From positions 124,001 through 188,000 of the forward strand of contig JACKEB010000015.1 in the NCBI GenBank assembly GCA_020633205.1: DNA of 64,000 bases, written 5' to 3'. The translations under genes were made by a program, and so were the position numbers. The notes beneath the pieces are model-generated. The model was not told the DNA's origin. It did not search any database and saw only the letters and a list, made by a program, of their open reading frames with translations. Positions 8,011-17,470 of this stretch are shown here, in pieces. The DNA comes from Polyangiaceae bacterium (lineage in GTDB: Bacteria; Myxococcota_A; Polyangia; Polyangiales; Polyangiaceae). The first letter of the stretch is position 1. The number at the start of each line of letters is the position of its first letter.

Positions 8011-8040
8011 GGAACTGGGTTCCTGAGTCCCGGATTTTTT
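8011..8040 (+). terminator. Probable terminator after the permease gene
   Basis: A small hairpin region (GGAAC-tgg-GTTCC, or the alternative CTGGG/CCCGG pairing) is followed by TTTTTT at 8035-8040. It lies ~120 nt past the permease stop and ~100 nt before the TolC-like gene, so that gene may have its own promoter. Another hairpin, GGGAC-gagcc-GTCCC, lies at 7972-7986. Confidence 0.4.
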
Positions 8041-8136
8041 CTCAACCGTCACTCTGGCGAGTGACATCCCGCCGCAACGGCCCCAGGTACCCCCCGAGTT
8101 TTGCCTCCCTGCTGACCGCCTAGGAAGACCCCTCAG

Positions 8137-9729
8137 ATGATTAGACGACGAACTCTGCGCCTTGCTCGCTTTGCGATCCCCAGCCTAGGCGTGCTTCTGA
8201 TTAGCCAGCTCGCCACCGCCGCACCGCGCAAGCTGTCCGAGCGCCAGACGGTGGAGCTTGCCATCAAGGACAACCCGTCGCTCCAGGCATCACTGCTCGA
8301 CGTAGAGCAATCCGAGGCTGAAGTCGACTCCGCAGAGGGCACCTTCACGCCTACGTTCTCCGCGGACGCTGGTTACACCCACACCACGAGTCCGCGAGCG
8401 GGCAGCGACGGCAGCTACACCTTCAGCAAGAGTGACGTGTGGACCGTGGGCTCCGGCTTGGACCACCGGTTTCCGTGGGGTACTGCTGTTGGTTTTCGAC
8501 TGGAAGGCGCTCGCTCAACGTCGAGCTTCTCCGGCGCCACGACCACTGCTGGCGGCCTTGGTGGTCTCGGGAGCACCGAGAGCGGCCCGACCTATAGCCT
8601 GACTGGGCGCGCGAGCATCGTGCACCCTCTGCTCAGGGGCTCCGGTCGCGAGGTCAATGAGGCGCCAATCCGCACGGCAAAGCTCTCCAAGACAGCGGCC
8701 GAACGCAGCCGTGACCAGGCGGCGAGCAGTCTGCTGCAAGACGTGTTGAACGGTTACTGGGAGCTTTGGTACCAGGATCGCGCTGAAGACATCGAGCGCC
8801 AAGCCCGGGACACCGCCAAGCGTCAGCGTGACGAGGCGGACGAGCGCATCAAAGCCGGCGCGCTGGCTCCCGTCGAGCTGCTCAGCTACGAGACGCGCCT
8901 CGCGCAGCTAGACCAGTCCCTGGCCAGCACCGAAGCAGCGACCAAGCAGCGCTCCGTAGAGCTCTCGCGCTTGATCGGTGACGACGACAGCAACGAGGAT
9001 TTGAAGACGTCCGCGGACTCAGTGCCCAAGAACCTCACGTTGCCGCTCTCCAAGAACGAAGCTTTCCGCGCGGCAGAGGAAGAGTCGCCGGATGTCAAGC
9101 TGCAAGAGGCGCAGCTCCAGCTGGCGCGGGAGCGCGTGGTCACCGCTGGTGAGTCCGAGCGCTCGCGGCTCGATCTCGAAGGTTACGTGCAGGGAGACAG
9201 CGCGGCCTACCGCGAGGTACCGCCAGTGCCGGATCGCTTCGTCACCGAACCCGCGGTGAGCGTGCACGTCGGCATCACGTTCGAGATGCCGCTGTCGGGC
9301 CAAACCCGCAGCGCCGACCGTCGTGCGGCGTCTCTCGCCGTCGAGTCGGCGCGCTCTCGCCTGCGGGCGACGCGCCAGGCTGTACGGTCCCAGGTGGCGG
9401 CTGCATACGTCACTGCGGATACGGCCCGCCGCCGCGTGGAGCTCGCCGAGAAGACGGTGGTCGTCGCGACCAAACAAGTCGAGGCTCAGAAGGCTCGCTA
9501 CGAACAAGGCAGCGCGATCTTGCTCGAGGTACAGCAGGCAGAGGACTCGCTGCGCTCCGCACAGCTCACCGTGCAGCGCGCTCGCGTGGATGAGGTCAAG
9601 GCGCTGATTAGCCTGGAGCACCTCACGGGCGGCCTCCTTCAGCGTTACGGCAACCTGGTGCCGAAGAAGGTTCGTGAAGCTGCCGCGCGGAAAAAGATCC
9701 GCGCGGTGGCTCAAATCGGGCCGCTGTGA
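8137..9729 (+). CDS. TolC-family outer membrane efflux protein
   Basis: The 530-residue product has a cleavable signal (positive RRRTLRLAR, hydrophobic core, ATA-A near residue 28). It then shows the two homologous halves of the OEP family: heptad-rich helices (ELAIKDNPSLQASLLDVEQSE; AEKTVVVATKQVEAQKARYEQGSAILLEVQQAEDSL) alternating with strand segments. 'G.....ll..q.a...L..A' in the second half is characteristic. It would form the trimeric outer membrane and periplasmic channel for the adjacent MacA/MacB-like pump. It has a 242-nt gap to the permease. Confidence 0.92.
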   Translation: MIRRRTLRLARFAIPSLGVLLISQLATAAPRKLSERQTVELAIKDNPSLQASLLDVEQSEAEVDSAEGTFTPTFSADAGYTHTTSPRAGSDGSYTFSKSDVWTVGSGLDHRFPWGTAVGFRLEGARSTSSFSGATTTAGGLGGLGSTESGPTYSLTGRASIVHPLLRGSGREVNEAPIRTAKLSKTAAERSRDQAASSLLQDVLNGYWELWYQDRAEDIERQARDTAKRQRDEADERIKAGALAPVELLSYETRLAQLDQSLASTEAATKQRSVELSRLIGDDDSNEDLKTSADSVPKNLTLPLSKNEAFRAAEEESPDVKLQEAQLQLARERVVTAGESERSRLDLEGYVQGDSAAYREVPPVPDRFVTEPAVSVHVGITFEMPLSGQTRSADRRAASLAVESARSRLRATRQAVRSQVAAAYVTADTARRRVELAEKTVVVATKQVEAQKARYEQGSAILLEVQQAEDSLRSAQLTVQRARVDEVKALISLEHLTGGLLQRYGNLVPKKVREAAARKKIRAVAQIGPL

Positions 9730-9732
9730 GCC

Positions 9733-11373
9733 TCACTCGTCGTTCGCTGTGGGCAGCTTGTAGTCCTTGAACTGCTCGCGAAGAGCCGTCTTGAGGATCT
9801 TGCCGGTCGCGGTGTGTGGGATCGTGTCGACGAACTGCACGTCGTCGGGCATCCACCACTTTGCGACCTTGCCTTCCAGGTAGCCGAGCACGCTCTCCTT
9901 GGTGAGCTCCGCACCTTCTCGCTTGACCACAATCAAGAGCGGCCGCTCCGCCCACTTCGGGTGCGCGATACCAATCACCGCGGCCTCTGCGATGTCGGGG
10001 TGCCCAACGGCGGTGTTCTCCAGGTCAATGGAGGAGATCCATTCGCCGCCCGACTTCACGACGTCTTTCGAGCGATCGGTGATCTGCATGTATCCGTCGG
10101 GATCCAAGGTCGCGATGTCACCGGTGTCGAACCAGCCACCCTCGTTCAAGATGTTCCCGCCCTCGCCCTTGAAGTAGCCCTTGGTCACCCAGGGACCGCG
10201 CACCAACAAGTGGCCGAAGGCCTTGCCGTCGCGGGGCATCGACTTTCCGTCGTCATCCACGATGTCGAGCTCGACGCCCCACACCGCGCGGCCCTGCTTC
10301 ACTTGCACATCGAGCTGATCCGCCGCGCTCATCGCCGCGTGCTTCGGCAGCAGGTTGCCCACGGTGCCGAGGGGGCTCGTCTCTGTCATGCCCCAGGCAT
10401 GCACCACATGGGCACCGTGCTTCTCCTGAAACGCCTCAATCATCGAGCGCGGAGCCGCGGAGCCGCCGATCACCACGCGCTTCAGCTCGGGCAACGTCAG
10501 GTTGTGCTCCTGCATATGGTTTAGCAGCATCAGCCACACCGTGGGCACGCCGGCGGTTAGCGTGACTTTCTCTGTGGAAAGTAACTCGAAGACACTCGCG
10601 CCGTCCAGCTTGGCGCCGGGGTTCACTACCTTTGCGCCGCACATCGGCGCGGCGTACGGGAGCCCCCACGCGTTCGCGTGGAACATCGGAACCACCGGCA
10701 ACACCGCGTCCTGGCTCGAGAGCGCGAGGCCTTCACCGGTCAACACGATGAGCGAGTGGAGCACCGTGGAGCGGTGCTCGTACATCACGCCCTTGGGGTT
10801 GCCCGTGGTGCCCGACGTGTAGCAAAGGGAGGAGGCGGTGCGCTCGTCCAAGTCGGGCCAGGAGTAGCTCGAGTCCCCGTCCTCGATCAGCTCCTCGTAG
10901 CAGATCGCGTTCTTCAGCGAGGTGTCGGGCATGTGCGCCCGATCCGTCATCACCACGTAGCCCTTCACGCACCCGAGCTTGTCCGCGAGCTTCTCGAGCA
11001 GGGGGACGAACGTCAGATCGATGAACACATACGCGTCCTCTGCGTGGTTCACGATGTAGACGATTTGCTCGGGGAAGAGGCGCGGGTTGATGGTGTGGCA
11101 AACGGCGCCCATGCCTGAGACGCCGTAGTAGATCTCCATATGGCGGTAGCCGTTCCAGGCCACGGTCGCTATGCGATCGCCCAGCTTCACGCCGAGCTTG
11201 CCAGACAGCGCGCTCGCCAGCTTGCGGCTACGCTCCTCGCACTCTCGGTAACCGTAGCGGTGGATGGGGCCCTCCACCGTGCGCGACACGATCTCCGTGT
11301 TTCCGTGATAGCGCGCCGCGTACTCGACGAGTGAGGAGATGAGTAGCGGACGGTCCTGCATCAATCCCTGCAT
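9733..11373 (-). CDS. Medium/long-chain acyl-CoA synthetase (AMP-binding)
   Basis: The 546-residue product has the ANL superfamily phosphate loop YTSGTTGNPKG (185-195), the adenine motif HAWGMTETSP, the hinge region WFDTGDIATLDPDGYMQITDRSKD and the catalytic Lys motif TATGKILK near the end. The overall pattern (MQGLMQDRPLLISSLVEYA start, NPRLFPEQI, PMFHANAWGLPY) resembles AlkK/DmdB-type ligases for medium-chain or methylthio-propionate-type acids. It would activate a fatty acid to its CoA thioester using ATP. The ATG four codons in is an alternative start. It stands alone, convergent with the TolC-like gene; substrate is not deducible. Confidence 0.93.
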   Translation of the reverse strand: MQGLMQDRPLLISSLVEYAARYHGNTEIVSRTVEGPIHRYGYRECEERSRKLASALSGKLGVKLGDRIATVAWNGYRHMEIYYGVSGMGAVCHTINPRLFPEQIVYIVNHAEDAYVFIDLTFVPLLEKLADKLGCVKGYVVMTDRAHMPDTSLKNAICYEELIEDGDSSYSWPDLDERTASSLCYTSGTTGNPKGVMYEHRSTVLHSLIVLTGEGLALSSQDAVLPVVPMFHANAWGLPYAAPMCGAKVVNPGAKLDGASVFELLSTEKVTLTAGVPTVWLMLLNHMQEHNLTLPELKRVVIGGSAAPRSMIEAFQEKHGAHVVHAWGMTETSPLGTVGNLLPKHAAMSAADQLDVQVKQGRAVWGVELDIVDDDGKSMPRDGKAFGHLLVRGPWVTKGYFKGEGGNILNEGGWFDTGDIATLDPDGYMQITDRSKDVVKSGGEWISSIDLENTAVGHPDIAEAAVIGIAHPKWAERPLLIVVKREGAELTKESVLGYLEGKVAKWWMPDDVQFVDTIPHTATGKILKTALREQFKDYKLPTANDE

Positions 11374-11528
11374 GTGAGTCTCCCTCGGAGAGCGACCTCG
11401 GCGTCGCTCGAGCTACGCGCCAGCGCGCGTGATCATTCGCCTCGGGGGTGGTCCCGAAGCGTGAATCAGGTGAAGTCCCTCCGGCTGCTTTTCGGTCAGC
11501 CGGTCCGCGGCCATGGTAGACGGATCCC

Positions 11529-12371
11529 ATGCAGCTCGACACCCAGAAGGCTCATCGCGCGTTCGGGGGGACGCAGGGTTACTACCGTCATCAAAGCGCC
11601 GTCACCGGCACGCCCATGGACTTCGCCGTATACACGCCGGATCCCGAACGCCATCCCGGGCCTTGGCCGGTGGTGTGGTTCCTCTCGGGGCTGACTTGCA
11701 CCCCAGACAATTTCGTCGTCAAGGCGGGGTCTCAACGCGTTGCGGCGGAGCTCGGCCTATGCATCGTTGCGCCGGACACGAGCCCGCGGGGGATCGAGCT
11801 CGAGGGCGACGCCGAGCACTACTGGTTCGGGAAATCAGCTTCGTACTACCTCGACGCGAGCGCGGAACCGTGGAGCAAGCACTACCGCATGTTCAGCTAC
11901 CTGAGCCAGGAGCTGCCTCAGGTCGTCGAGGCGAATTTCTCTGTGGATTTAGATCGTCAGGCGATCAGCGGTCACTCGATGGGTGGACACGGCGCGCTCC
12001 TGATGGCACTCAAAGAGCCCGGGCGCTTCAAGCGAGTCTCGGCGCTAGCGCCGATTTCTTCCTTCACCCGTTGCCCTTGGGGGGAGACCGCCGTGGAGCG
12101 TTTCTTTGGTGGCGATCTGAAGGCCGCTGAAGCCTTCGATCCCGTTCGCCTGTTGGAGGCCGGCGGCAGCTTGCCGCGCACCTTGGTCGACCAAGGTGGG
12201 GCTGATCAGTTCTTGACGGAGCAGCTGCGCACGCCGCTCTTGTCTGCGGCCCTCGAGGCGCGCGGCGTCAAGCACACGCTACGCATGCAACCCGGCTACG
12301 ATCACAGCTACTTCTTCGTCGCGTCCTTCTGTGAGGAGCACCTACGTTTTCTCGCGGAAGCGCTGATCTGA
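11529..12371 (+). CDS. fghA: S-formylglutathione hydrolase (esterase D family)
   Basis: The 280-residue product matches FghA/FrmB/esterase D in length and motifs: oxyanion motif FLSGLTCTPDNF, PDTSPRG, and nucleophile elbow GHSMGGHGAL with Ser150. The likely acid is Asp226 (DQGGADQF) and the base His259 (GYDHSYFF). It hydrolyses S-formylglutathione to formate and glutathione, the last step of glutathione-dependent formaldehyde removal. The usual partner, a class III alcohol dehydrogenase, is not in the window. The next gene begins 10 nt downstream, so the two are probably cotranscribed. Confidence 0.95.
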   Translation: MQLDTQKAHRAFGGTQGYYRHQSAVTGTPMDFAVYTPDPERHPGPWPVVWFLSGLTCTPDNFVVKAGSQRVAAELGLCIVAPDTSPRGIELEGDAEHYWFGKSASYYLDASAEPWSKHYRMFSYLSQELPQVVEANFSVDLDRQAISGHSMGGHGALLMALKEPGRFKRVSALAPISSFTRCPWGETAVERFFGGDLKAAEAFDPVRLLEAGGSLPRTLVDQGGADQFLTEQLRTPLLSAALEARGVKHTLRMQPGYDHSYFFVASFCEEHLRFLAEALI

Positions 12372-12381
12372 GCGAAGCAAC

Positions 12382-14019
12382 ATGGCGGACTCTCCCGAAG
12401 CCGAGCCTGGGCAGAAGGCACCCCAGTCCTTGCTGGAGCAACCGTCGAAGCTCGAGCAAAAGCCGGCGCCACGGCCTGCGCGCAAGAACCGTTTGCCCTA
12501 CGTCATCGGGGTCTCGAGCATCGTGTTGTTGCTCGGCGGGTTCGCCAGCCTGTGGTTCTTTCGGAGCCCGCTGGACGTCACGGAGCAAGCTTGTGAGGAC
12601 GGCACCCTCGAGCTCTTGAAGACCAGCGAGCACCCGGTCGAGGTCGCGTTGTTTGCGAGTCCAGAGCCTGCGCTGCTCGCTGAAAGCGCCGATCGGGTGG
12701 GACATGAGCTTGAGCGGCTCGCGGAGGGCTCTGGTGGCAAGCTCAAGTACACACGGGTCAACGTGAAGGATGACGTCACACGAGCTCAAGCCAGTTCCGA
12801 AGGGATACAGCAGGCGCTGCTTGGTCAGGCCTCGAGCGCGGGCACATCGCTCAACGCCGCGTACTTTGGTGTGGCGCTAAAGAGCGGCGATCAGCGCGCG
12901 ACCATCCCTGCAATCGACCCCGAGCGGCCTCAGGATTTTCCCTATTGGTTTGCCAACCGCCTGCGCGAAGTCATCGCTCGCGCAGAGCAGCAGAGCTTCG
13001 GGATTGGCCTCGTCAGCAGCCCCGGAGGCGTGTCCCTGGAGGAGCCGTCGCTCTCCGCGAAGAGCGAGGGCAGCATGCTCAACCTGCTCGCGAGCGCGTT
13101 TCCTTACTATCGTTTTTCGCTCTTCACGCCCGATGAGCTCGACGCCACCAAGCTGGAGTCCGTCGATACACTCGTGGTCACTCAGCCCGGGCGCGATTTC
13201 ACCAAGGCTGAGCTCGAGCGCATCGATGAGTTTCTCATGCGCGGTGACAAGAGCTTGGTCGTTCTGACAAGCGCCGTGAACATCCCCCCTGGCGACGGCA
13301 CGATGAGCGTGACCTTGAGCCGCCACGGCCTGGAGCCACTGCTCGAGGGGTACGGCGTCGAGCTGAGTTCCGATCTCGTGGTCGATACCGCCCACGGCAT
13401 GAAGCTCAAAGGGAGTCTGGTTGGGGGGGGAGAGATCCCGCCTGACCCGACGTTGATCGTCCTCGACAACATCCGCACGGAAGAAAAGAACCCGAGCCTC
13501 GTTAGCAGCTCCCCGCTCTTCCAGGGCGTCTCTCAGGTCACGCTGCCGTTTGCGTCCACGTTGGTGCTGCATCCAGACCAGCAGAAGAACACGACGTTCA
13601 CGCCGCTCCTGTTCTCCAGTGAGCAGGCGCGCTCGGCGACCAAGGGCGGTATCTCGACTTACCCCGGAAAGCCGCTACCGGAGGAACTCAGCCCGCCAGA
13701 GCGGCGCACCCTTGCCGTCGCGATCGACGGCGACCTGAAGAGCGCCTTCAGTGAGAAGAGCGCCCGCGCCCGCGTGCTGGTCATTGCATCGTCTCAGCTG
13801 GTGACGAATCCGCTCGCCCGTGCCGGCAAGCCGGCAACGCCCGACGCGGCCAAGCAAGGCGGCGGCAGTGGTGATCCCACCCTCGCCGGCATCAGCCAGT
13901 ACTACGACGGTTCCGCAGCCGCGAGCAGCCTGCTCCTGCGCAACATCCTGGACTGGTCCACCGAACCCAAATCAACGCGTAAGTGCGCGCTGTTGCTGCG
14001 CCGCAAGGCCAGCGACTGA
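12382..14019 (+). CDS. GldG-like ABC-transporter auxiliary protein (orphan)
   Basis: The 545-residue product has a cytoplasmic Pro/Ala/Lys head, one TM (~38-60, YVIGVSSIVLLLGGFASLWFF) and a long periplasmic domain. That domain has the ABC_transp_aux / GldG pattern: ELLKTSEHPVEVALFAS, YPYYRF-like segment, VDTLVVTQPGRDFTKAELERIDEFLMRGDKSLVVL, and a late VLVIASSQLVTNP. GldG works with the GldA ATPase and GldF permease. Here no such genes are adjacent, and the usual C-terminal TM is missing (the protein ends in a basic RRKASD). It follows the formylglutathione hydrolase by 10 nt. Role unknown. Confidence 0.75.
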   Translation: MADSPEAEPGQKAPQSLLEQPSKLEQKPAPRPARKNRLPYVIGVSSIVLLLGGFASLWFFRSPLDVTEQACEDGTLELLKTSEHPVEVALFASPEPALLAESADRVGHELERLAEGSGGKLKYTRVNVKDDVTRAQASSEGIQQALLGQASSAGTSLNAAYFGVALKSGDQRATIPAIDPERPQDFPYWFANRLREVIARAEQQSFGIGLVSSPGGVSLEEPSLSAKSEGSMLNLLASAFPYYRFSLFTPDELDATKLESVDTLVVTQPGRDFTKAELERIDEFLMRGDKSLVVLTSAVNIPPGDGTMSVTLSRHGLEPLLEGYGVELSSDLVVDTAHGMKLKGSLVGGGEIPPDPTLIVLDNIRTEEKNPSLVSSSPLFQGVSQVTLPFASTLVLHPDQQKNTTFTPLLFSSEQARSATKGGISTYPGKPLPEELSPPERRTLAVAIDGDLKSAFSEKSARARVLVIASSQLVTNPLARAGKPATPDAAKQGGGSGDPTLAGISQYYDGSAAASSLLLRNILDWSTEPKSTRKCALLLRRKASD

Positions 14020-14039
14020 GCGTCGAGCACTGCGATATG

Positions 14040-15020
14040 TCAAGCACTGCAGCGCAGATGAAAGCGCGCTCGGTATTCACGCGGTGTGGTGCCCAGGCGC
14101 TTCGAGAACGCACGACGTAGCGACTCGCTGCAGCCAAACCCCGCTGCGCTCGCCAGCTCTTCGATCGACTGTTCTGTGTCCTCGAGCAGCCTGCGCGCGA
14201 CATCCAGACGTACGCTCTCGACGTAGGCAGCGGGTGTAACCCCCAGTTCACGCTGGAACACCCGCGCGAAGTGACGTGGGCTCATCGCTGCGCGGTGCGC
14301 GAGCGCAGGCACTGAGTGGTCCGCTGCCGGCTCCGCGAGGATCTGCTGCTGAAGTTCTCTCAGGCGCGGCCGCTCGCTGAACTGCGCCGCGAGCTGCGGA
14401 CTGAACTGAGACTGACCACCGCTCCGCTGAACGTACATCACGAGTTGCCGTGCGGTATCGAGGGCCAGGTCGCGCCCCATATCCGCCTCCACCAGTGCCA
14501 GCGCCAGATCCATCCCGGCGGTGACTCCGGCCGACGTCCAAAAGCGCCCGTCATGGACGTAGATCTGATCGGGTTCCACCTGGACTTCGGGGTAGAGCTC
14601 GGAGAGCTTCGCACACCACTGCCAGTGGGTAGTCGCGCGGCGGCCATTCAGGAGTCCGAGCCTGGCCAAGACGAAGGTGCCCGTGCAGACGGATCCGACG
14701 CGCTTGGCCCGCCGCGTGAGTTCGAGCAGGGCTGGAAGCCAGCCTGTTTCTGTGCGGATTTTTCTCGAGCCAGCGCCGCCGCCGATCAGCAGGGTATGGA
14801 AGCTCTGTGAGTCCATGACGCTGCTGTCAGCCACCAGCTTGAGCCCGCTGCTACAGCGGATCGGCTTGCCATCTGGGCTCAGCAGGGACACATCGTAGCC
14901 CCCGCGACGACCCGCGAGCTCCGCCAGGCGAGTGGCGCTGGCGAACACCTCCAGTGGGCCAACCAGGTCCAGGCTCTGTGCGTCGTCGTACCCGACTAGC
15001 GCCACCCTCCGCCGCTGCAT
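14040..15020 (-). CDS. GlxA-family transcriptional regulator (DJ-1/PfpI + AraC HTH)
   Basis: The 326-residue product has an N-terminal DJ-1/PfpI-like domain (residues ~5-180; VALVGYDDAQSLDLVGPLEVF, nucleophile-elbow region RVGSVCTGTFVLARLGLLNGRRATTHW). It is followed by a C-terminal AraC/XylS double helix-turn-helix (~220-320; MSPRHFARVFQRELGVTPAAYVESVRLDVARRLLE, ELASAAGFGCSESLRRAFSKRLGTTPREYR). This architecture defines GlxA/CdhR/FtrA regulators, often of amine, choline or carnitine metabolism. It converges on the GldG-like gene with a 20-nt gap. The target is not evident locally. Confidence 0.93.
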   Translation of the reverse strand: MQRRRVALVGYDDAQSLDLVGPLEVFASATRLAELAGRRGGYDVSLLSPDGKPIRCSSGLKLVADSSVMDSQSFHTLLIGGGAGSRKIRTETGWLPALLELTRRAKRVGSVCTGTFVLARLGLLNGRRATTHWQWCAKLSELYPEVQVEPDQIYVHDGRFWTSAGVTAGMDLALALVEADMGRDLALDTARQLVMYVQRSGGQSQFSPQLAAQFSERPRLRELQQQILAEPAADHSVPALAHRAAMSPRHFARVFQRELGVTPAAYVESVRLDVARRLLEDTEQSIEELASAAGFGCSESLRRAFSKRLGTTPREYRARFHLRCSA

Positions 15021-15114
15021 GTCTTCAGGGTAGCTGGGTCCCTCCTTGGCGCAATGTCAGTGTTCCCACACTTTCTGCCAACGCTGCTGCGCCCCTGGAG
15101 CGAGGCGTATTGCG

Positions 15115-16338
15115 CTAACCCTCGCTGGGAATTGTGTAGCGAGCGACGTAGTCCGCAAAGCGCTCCCGAGTGCCCGCCGTGGTGAGCCCGAAGTCTTCGA
15201 GTCGGTACTTGTGCACGCCGTGCTTGTTTTGCTGGTTGTGTCCCCGCGCCTGCTTAAGCTTCGCGCGGTCACTCTCGGTCCACTCGAGGCTTGCGAATGC
15301 GGAGATCCGCTCGAGCTCTGCCGCCGGATCGCGCATCAGCCCCTGGTAGTAGACGTCCAGGAAGTGCGGGGCTCCGTTCTGGTGTGCGTCGCGCACCTGG
15401 CTGCCACGAGTCACCATGCGCAGCGTCTTGCGCTCCCAGTCGCGACCGATTTCCGCCGCGTCGACCTGGTCGCTGAACACGGCGCGGCCATGCCAAATCA
15501 TGCTGCAGAACGACGCCAGCGTGCGTGTCGGATCGCGGTGCGTCTGGATAATTTTTGCGTCCGGAAAAACCTCCAGCAGGGTGTCGAGCCACTCCAGGTG
15601 GTGAGGTGTCTTCAGCACCCAGCGCTCCTTCGGGTGTTGCCACTGCAGAGCCTTCAGCAGCCGTTCCAGGTAGCGGTACGCAGGCAGCTGATCGGCATTC
15701 TCCAGCCAACGTGAAAAGCTCGGTACACGCAGCGTCGCTTCGGCAACCGTGCTCCGGAACGAATAGTCCAGCAGCAGAACCTCTTCTTCGGGTGCCTCGG
15801 CCTCCACGGGGTGGATTGCGAAGAACGCGGGAGAGAGATAGCGCAGCGCGCGCTCGGCGAACTGCGCCTTCTGCAGGCGCCGATCGGTGCCGGGACTTGG
15901 AACGGGACTCAGCGCTTCCCAAGACGCGAGCCAGCGCAACTTGGGATGGGCTGCGAGCAAGCGGTGAAGCAACGTGGTGCCCGTCCGTTGCAAGCCTGCG
16001 ATGATGATGGGCTCGCGGATCACCTGACGCTCGATCTCCGGGTGCTCGGCGTACAGCGCCTCCAAGCGCAGCCTGTTCTCAAGCACACCTGAGAGCCGCG
16101 CGCGAGTGATCAGCGCGCCGGTTGGGGTTAGGCAAGATTCCGTACGGATGCAATGGAGGAGTCGCTCCAACGGCTCGAGGAAGCTCTCGTCGCCAAAGTC
16201 TCGCAAGCCAGTGCGGCTCCGCGCGGCGTCGAGCAAGCGCCCGGCGTCAAAGCCGTGTTCGAGCCAGCGCGCGCCTGGACTTGCGATTCGGTTCAGCGCG
16301 GTGACGGCGCGCGGCCGCTCTGGCTTGGACGGCAGCAT
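15115..16338 (-). CDS. Sulfotransferase family protein
   Basis: I start at the ATG at 16338, which overlaps the upstream stop as TGATG, giving 407 residues. The PAPS 5'-phosphosulfate-binding loop is GLQRTGTTLLHRLL (from residue 115). A later segment, PDAKIIQTHRDPTRTLASFCSM, is the 3'-phosphate binding region (R.P...as). The N-terminal helical region (~1-105) is typical of the bacterial 'sulfotransferase family 3'-like group seen in actinobacteria and myxobacteria. It would transfer sulfate from PAPS to an unknown acceptor. Last gene of an operon with an SDR and a DUF1214 protein. Confidence 0.9.
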   Translation of the reverse strand: MLPSKPERPRAVTALNRIASPGARWLEHGFDAGRLLDAARSRTGLRDFGDESFLEPLERLLHCIRTESCLTPTGALITRARLSGVLENRLRLEALYAEHPEIERQVIREPIIIAGLQRTGTTLLHRLLAAHPKLRWLASWEALSPVPSPGTDRRLQKAQFAERALRYLSPAFFAIHPVEAEAPEEEVLLLDYSFRSTVAEATLRVPSFSRWLENADQLPAYRYLERLLKALQWQHPKERWVLKTPHHLEWLDTLLEVFPDAKIIQTHRDPTRTLASFCSMIWHGRAVFSDQVDAAEIGRDWERKTLRMVTRGSQVRDAHQNGAPHFLDVYYQGLMRDPAAELERISAFASLEWTESDRAKLKQARGHNQQNKHGVHKYRLEDFGLTTAGTRERFADYVARYTIPSEG

Positions 16339-17462
16339 CAACGGCCTAGCTCCTGCGCCAGCTCTGAAAGGTCGACCACGCGAGTCTGGGGTTGTGGTGT
16401 CGACGCCGACCTGACCCAGCGGAAACACATCGTGCCGCGATCGTGGCCACAGGTGTTGATCCAGTTGGGACAGCCCGGGTCCGTGTGGGCAACCACGATG
16501 CGCACGCTGCCGTCGGCCTCGTACCGCGCTGTGTGCTTGTTCACGTGGATGGTGAAGTAGCGATAGTCGAGGGACTCCATCCAGTGATTGTTCAGCTGAA
16601 AGTTCCAGGCATCGCACTCCGGAACGGGCGTCTCGATCACCAGCGCCTGATGGGGCAGGAGCCTCCAGTAGGAGTGGTAGTAGGTGATGTTCGGATCACC
16701 TCCGAAGGCGCGGGACGTCTCGGCGCTGAACTCCGGCAGCTGGTTCGTGTGGGCTTGAAAGCCTTCGGCCCAGCTCGCGAACAACGCTGCCGCCCCGAGG
16801 ACCAGCGCACTCGACTGACCGAGACCCTGATCGATGCGCTGGGGCGTGAGCAGGCCCGGTTGCGCGGGTTGATTCAAGAGACCGAGGTTCAGCTCGGCTG
16901 GCAGCTCGCGAACGTGATCGAGGAATGTCTGGCGAATGATCAGCGTGCCGGTCTCGGCGGTCATCGGCAGCCAGTTTCCAGCATGCTCTCGTTGGCTGAT
17001 GATCAGCTCGAAGCTACCGTCCGGATCGAAGCGCATGTCCTTGGCCTCGATGAAACCCGTTGGCGGCATCCCGCCGCTCCGGCCGTAGTGCCCGACCTGG
17101 GTAGCGAAGGCGAGGTAGTGCACCGAACCACGATTGCCGCGAATGACGTAGTCCTGGTCGCTGCGCAGCGGCGCGTTGAAGTAGCGATTGTCTGGGTTGT
17201 CGGCGCCCATCTTCGCGGTTTCATGAACGACGCGTCCCAGGCTCGGCGCCATGGGATCCGAGTTCTCCACGAACGTCTCGAGCGCTGCGCGAAGCATGCG
17301 GCTGAGGTAGCGGTAGCCCTCTGCTCGGTCCAGAGAGCTGGACGGCGAGCTTTCCCGGGTGATGATGCTGCCCGCCAGCTTGAGCTGGTCGCAGAACTCA
17401 TCCCACAGCGTGCCGTCCAGGACTCGCTGCTCGCTCTCTTCTTCGCTGCGTTCAATGAACAT
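16338..17462 (-). CDS. DUF1214 domain-containing protein
   Basis: The start ATG at 17462 gives 374 residues; the longer open frame to 17903 overlaps the SDR gene and is not credible. The C-terminal third (residues ~260-355; VPECDAWNFQLNNHWMESLDYRY, then VRIVVAHTDPGCPNWINTCGH and GTMCFRW) is the DUF1214 pattern, as in mycobacterial homologues. Function of the family is unsettled. The gene is 8 nt downstream of the SDR stop and overlaps the sulfotransferase start, so it likely acts on the same lipid or sterol-like substrate; that is inference. Confidence 0.85.
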   Translation of the reverse strand: MFIERSEEESEQRVLDGTLWDEFCDQLKLAGSIITRESSPSSSLDRAEGYRYLSRMLRAALETFVENSDPMAPSLGRVVHETAKMGADNPDNRYFNAPLRSDQDYVIRGNRGSVHYLAFATQVGHYGRSGGMPPTGFIEAKDMRFDPDGSFELIISQREHAGNWLPMTAETGTLIIRQTFLDHVRELPAELNLGLLNQPAQPGLLTPQRIDQGLGQSSALVLGAAALFASWAEGFQAHTNQLPEFSAETSRAFGGDPNITYYHSYWRLLPHQALVIETPVPECDAWNFQLNNHWMESLDYRYFTIHVNKHTARYEADGSVRIVVAHTDPGCPNWINTCGHDRGTMCFRWVRSASTPQPQTRVVDLSELAQELGR

Positions 17463-17470
17463 CGGAAACC

